Assembly: GCF_000011245.1 (NCBI RefSeq)
Contig: NC_004193.1
Location: 784,501 to 848,500, forward strand
Reading direction: 5' to 3'
Origin: Oceanobacillus iheyensis HTE831
Lineage (GTDB): Bacteria > Bacillota > Bacilli > Bacillales > Amphibacillaceae
Length of the DNA stretch: 64,000 nucleotides
Within the stretch, counting starts at the first letter, position 1, and each line of letters starts with the position of its first letter. Shown in pieces: positions 62,147-64,000 of this stretch. The position numbers and the translations under genes are program-made. Below the pieces are notes generated by a model. It searched no databases. It saw only the letters and a list, made by a program, of their open reading frames with translations, and had not been told where the DNA came from.

Positions 62147-62235
62147 GTTGTATAGACATCTATATATCCTCGTGTATTGTAATAATTTATCATCATAAAA
62201 AGACTAGATGTCAAAAAATATTAGAGGGGAATGAA

Positions 62236-64000
62236 GTGTTGTTGAAAAAGAGAAAGTCTATTGTTTTGGTATCTAGTTTTTTGATGTTGTTTTGTTTAGT
62301 ATTCATGAGTTTCTTTGCAGTAAACTCGAAAGTTGTACAAGCCGAGCAAGGTGGCAATATTGTTTTAGGATATTATTCATCATGGAATCCTCCACAAAAT
62401 TTAGATGCGAATAAGTTGACGCATATTAACTATGCCTTTGCCGATGTGTGCTGGGAAGGGATGCATGGGAACCCGGATAACGAAGAAATACCTGAAGGAG
62501 AAGTAAAAACCTGGCCATGTCGTGATCTACAAGGAAATGAAGCAGATATAGAAAATGGCTCAATCGTTCTATATGACTATGAAACTGATTTAGTAGAATT
62601 ACCAAAATTAAAAGCATTAAAAAAGCAGAATGAAAACTTAAAAACATTGATCTCAATTGGAGGTTGGACGCTCTCGAATAATCTATCTCTTGTAGCAAGT
62701 ACAGAAGAAACCAGAGAAAATTTCGCAGAATCTGCAGTTGAATTTGTTAGGGAATTTAAATTAGATGGATTGGATTTAGATTGGGAATATCCAGTTGCTG
62801 GAGGAATGCCAAACAATGAGCGGGATCCAAGCGATAAAGAAAATCATACCTTATTGTTACAGGAAGTACGTGATGCTTTTGATGAAGCGGAACAAGAAGA
62901 TAATAAAGAGTATTTAGTAACCATTGCAGGATCTGCAACATGGGCATATGCCGATAATAACGAGTTGGGCGCAATTAGTGAAATTGTTGATTATATGGCT
63001 ATTATGGCATATGACATTAATGGTACATGGAGTGAAATCACAGGCCATAATGCACCGCTCTATTATAGTCAATTAGAGGCTGATGTACGAGGGTGGAGTT
63101 TTGGTGTAGATTCAACTCCTAATGTGTACAGTGCTGTGCCAAAGGACAAGCTTTTATTAGGACTCCCGTTTTACGGGCATTCATGGGCTGGTTGCAATGC
63201 AGATAATGATGGGAAAATGGTTGTTGAGAATGGTGCTTATCAAACATGTGCTCCCGGGTGGCAGCAACCTGGAGTTGAAGGTGGGACAGTAAATTACAAT
63301 GTCGTCAAATCTTTGATCAATCAGGATGGCTATAATTACTTTTTTGATAATGAGGCAAAAGTTCCTTATTTGTATAATGAGCAAAAAGGAGAATTTATTT
63401 CTTATGACAATGTAGAATCCCTCGGTTATAAAGTTAATTTTATAGAAGAACAAGGTCTTGGGGGCGCTATGATTTGGGACTTAGCTGGAGATGATCAAGA
63501 GTATAATTTGTTAAAAACTGTTTCTCATGGGTTAGGAGTATCTAGTGAAGCACCAGAGCCAGACCCGATACCAGAATTGGAGGTAGAAATTACAGATGCC
63601 ATTCCTGTTCTACCTGGTGGTATTATCCATGTATTAGAAGATGGAAAGAAGACAGGGGTGCAGGTTCAACTTCCAACGGATTTACCTGAAGGAACTAAAC
63701 TTAGTATAAAACATGCGGAGAATTTAGATAAACTTTCCGGTCTAAAACAAACTGGTCCTGCTTATACATTCGCTATTGAATATCCAGAAGGAAATTTTAT
63801 AAGTGAGGAAGGATTTCAGTTAACTTTTCCATTCAATGATGAACAAGAAAATCAGTCTATATATTCCTTTAATTCAGTTGAAGATGAATGGGAGAAGAAC
63901 AATAGTAAAATAGAAAATAACCAGATAAGAACAACAGTAGATTCGCTAGCAACTCATGGTTTATTTGCTATGGAAGATGAAGAAGATCCAAAAGATGATA
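62236..64000 (+). CDS. Secreted GH18 chitinase, cut by the window edge
   Basis: An open frame of 588 codons without a stop at the right edge. A Sec signal (positively charged LLKKRK, hydrophobic core, cleavage after VVQA) is followed by the GH18 barrel from about residue 40 to 435. It has LGYYSSWNPP, LISIGGWTLS and the catalytic motif DGLDLDWEYP (the Glu is the acid), then YMAIMAYDINGTW, GLPFYGHSW and GGAMIWDLAGDD. After a PEPDPIPE linker comes a second beta-rich domain (about 450-580, VLPGGIIHVLEDG onward) of unknown type. It would degrade chitin outside the cell. AGAGGGGAATGAA precedes GTG 62236; TTG codons at 62239 and 62242 are alternatives. Confidence 0.92.
   Translation, partial: MLLKKRKSIVLVSSFLMLFCLVFMSFFAVNSKVVQAEQGGNIVLGYYSSWNPPQNLDANKLTHINYAFADVCWEGMHGNPDNEEIPEGEVKTWPCRDLQGNEADIENGSIVLYDYETDLVELPKLKALKKQNENLKTLISIGGWTLSNNLSLVASTEETRENFAESAVEFVREFKLDGLDLDWEYPVAGGMPNNERDPSDKENHTLLLQEVRDAFDEAEQEDNKEYLVTIAGSATWAYADNNELGAISEIVDYMAIMAYDINGTWSEITGHNAPLYYSQLEADVRGWSFGVDSTPNVYSAVPKDKLLLGLPFYGHSWAGCNADNDGKMVVENGAYQTCAPGWQQPGVEGGTVNYNVVKSLINQDGYNYFFDNEAKVPYLYNEQKGEFISYDNVESLGYKVNFIEEQGLGGAMIWDLAGDDQEYNLLKTVSHGLGVSSEAPEPDPIPELEVEITDAIPVLPGGIIHVLEDGKKTGVQVQLPTDLPEGTKLSIKHAENLDKLSGLKQTGPAYTFAIEYPEGNFISEEGFQLTFPFNDEQENQSIYSFNSVEDEWEKNNSKIENNQIRTTVDSLATHGLFAMEDEEDPKDD

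Overview
The window is chromosomal DNA of a low-GC, Gram-positive, Bacillaceae-type bacterium. The genes have strong AGGAGG-type ribosome binding sites and frequent TTG/GTG starts, and there are lipoboxes and bacillithiol-type enzymes. The backbone order yebE-purEKBCSQLFMNHD-yerA-yerB-yerC-pcrB-pcrA-ligA-camS(yerH)-gatCAB-dgkB-yefA is that of Bacillus subtilis. Protein sequences look most like Oceanobacillus or a near relative, but that is an impression from reading, not a search.

Layout. (1) 0.2-2.2 kb: an atypical Nramp-family transporter and the membrane protein YebE. (2) 2.2-15.2 kb: the complete 12-gene purine operon (PRPP to IMP), preceded by a PurR box, a promoter, a guanine/hypoxanthine riboswitch and its terminator, and closed by a strong terminator. 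(3) 15.25-15.47 kb: a non-coding tandem repeat of exactly 52-bp period. (4) 15.8-18.9 kb: yerA (adenine deaminase-like), yerB, yerC. (5) 19.2-22.7 kb: a tryptophan-to-anthranilate operon kynU-kynB-kynA with a divergent TetR regulator and an operator/promoter that can be read almost base by base. It sits between yerC and pcrB, which are adjacent in B. subtilis. (6) 23.1-29.1 kb: pcrB-pcrA-ligA-camS. (7) 29.4-31.2 kb: a HTH-TPR (RRNPP/NprR-like) regulator followed by a secreted precursor with ten tandem copies of AMDKHPGVL; this is the most interesting system here. (8) 31.5-37.3 kb: gatCAB, dgkB, rlmCD/yefA. (9) 37.4-41.7 kb: accessory genes (membrane protein, formate/nitrite-type channel, small lipoprotein, M42 peptidase), with a near-identical terminator repeat on each side of the first two. 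(10) 41.7-43.3 kb: an orphan peptide-binding lipoprotein. (11) 43.4-54.2 kb: a carbohydrate locus with cre-like sites, an ABC sugar importer (binding protein and two permeases), a YesM/YesN-type two-component system, a GH1 glycosidase, a ROK kinase and a frameshifted lactose/cellobiose-type PTS EIIC. (12) 54.3-62.1 kb: single genes (BstA/YfiT, Dus, CHY zinc finger, AdhR-type MerR with AdhA, methyltransferase, damaged membrane protein, ASCH, NUDIX, GNAT-like). (13) 62.2 kb to the right edge: a secreted GH18 chitinase cut by the window end.

How the parts work together. The purine operon appears controlled by PurR at initiation and by guanine at the riboswitch terminator. The kyn operon should degrade tryptophan under its own repressor. 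In the carbohydrate locus, the two-component system probably senses an extracellular sugar and induces the importer. The imported oligosaccharide would then be phosphorylated by the ROK kinase and/or cleaved by the GH1 enzyme. The RRNPP pair looks like a self-contained quorum-sensing cassette in which one pre-protein delivers many copies of one signal peptide.
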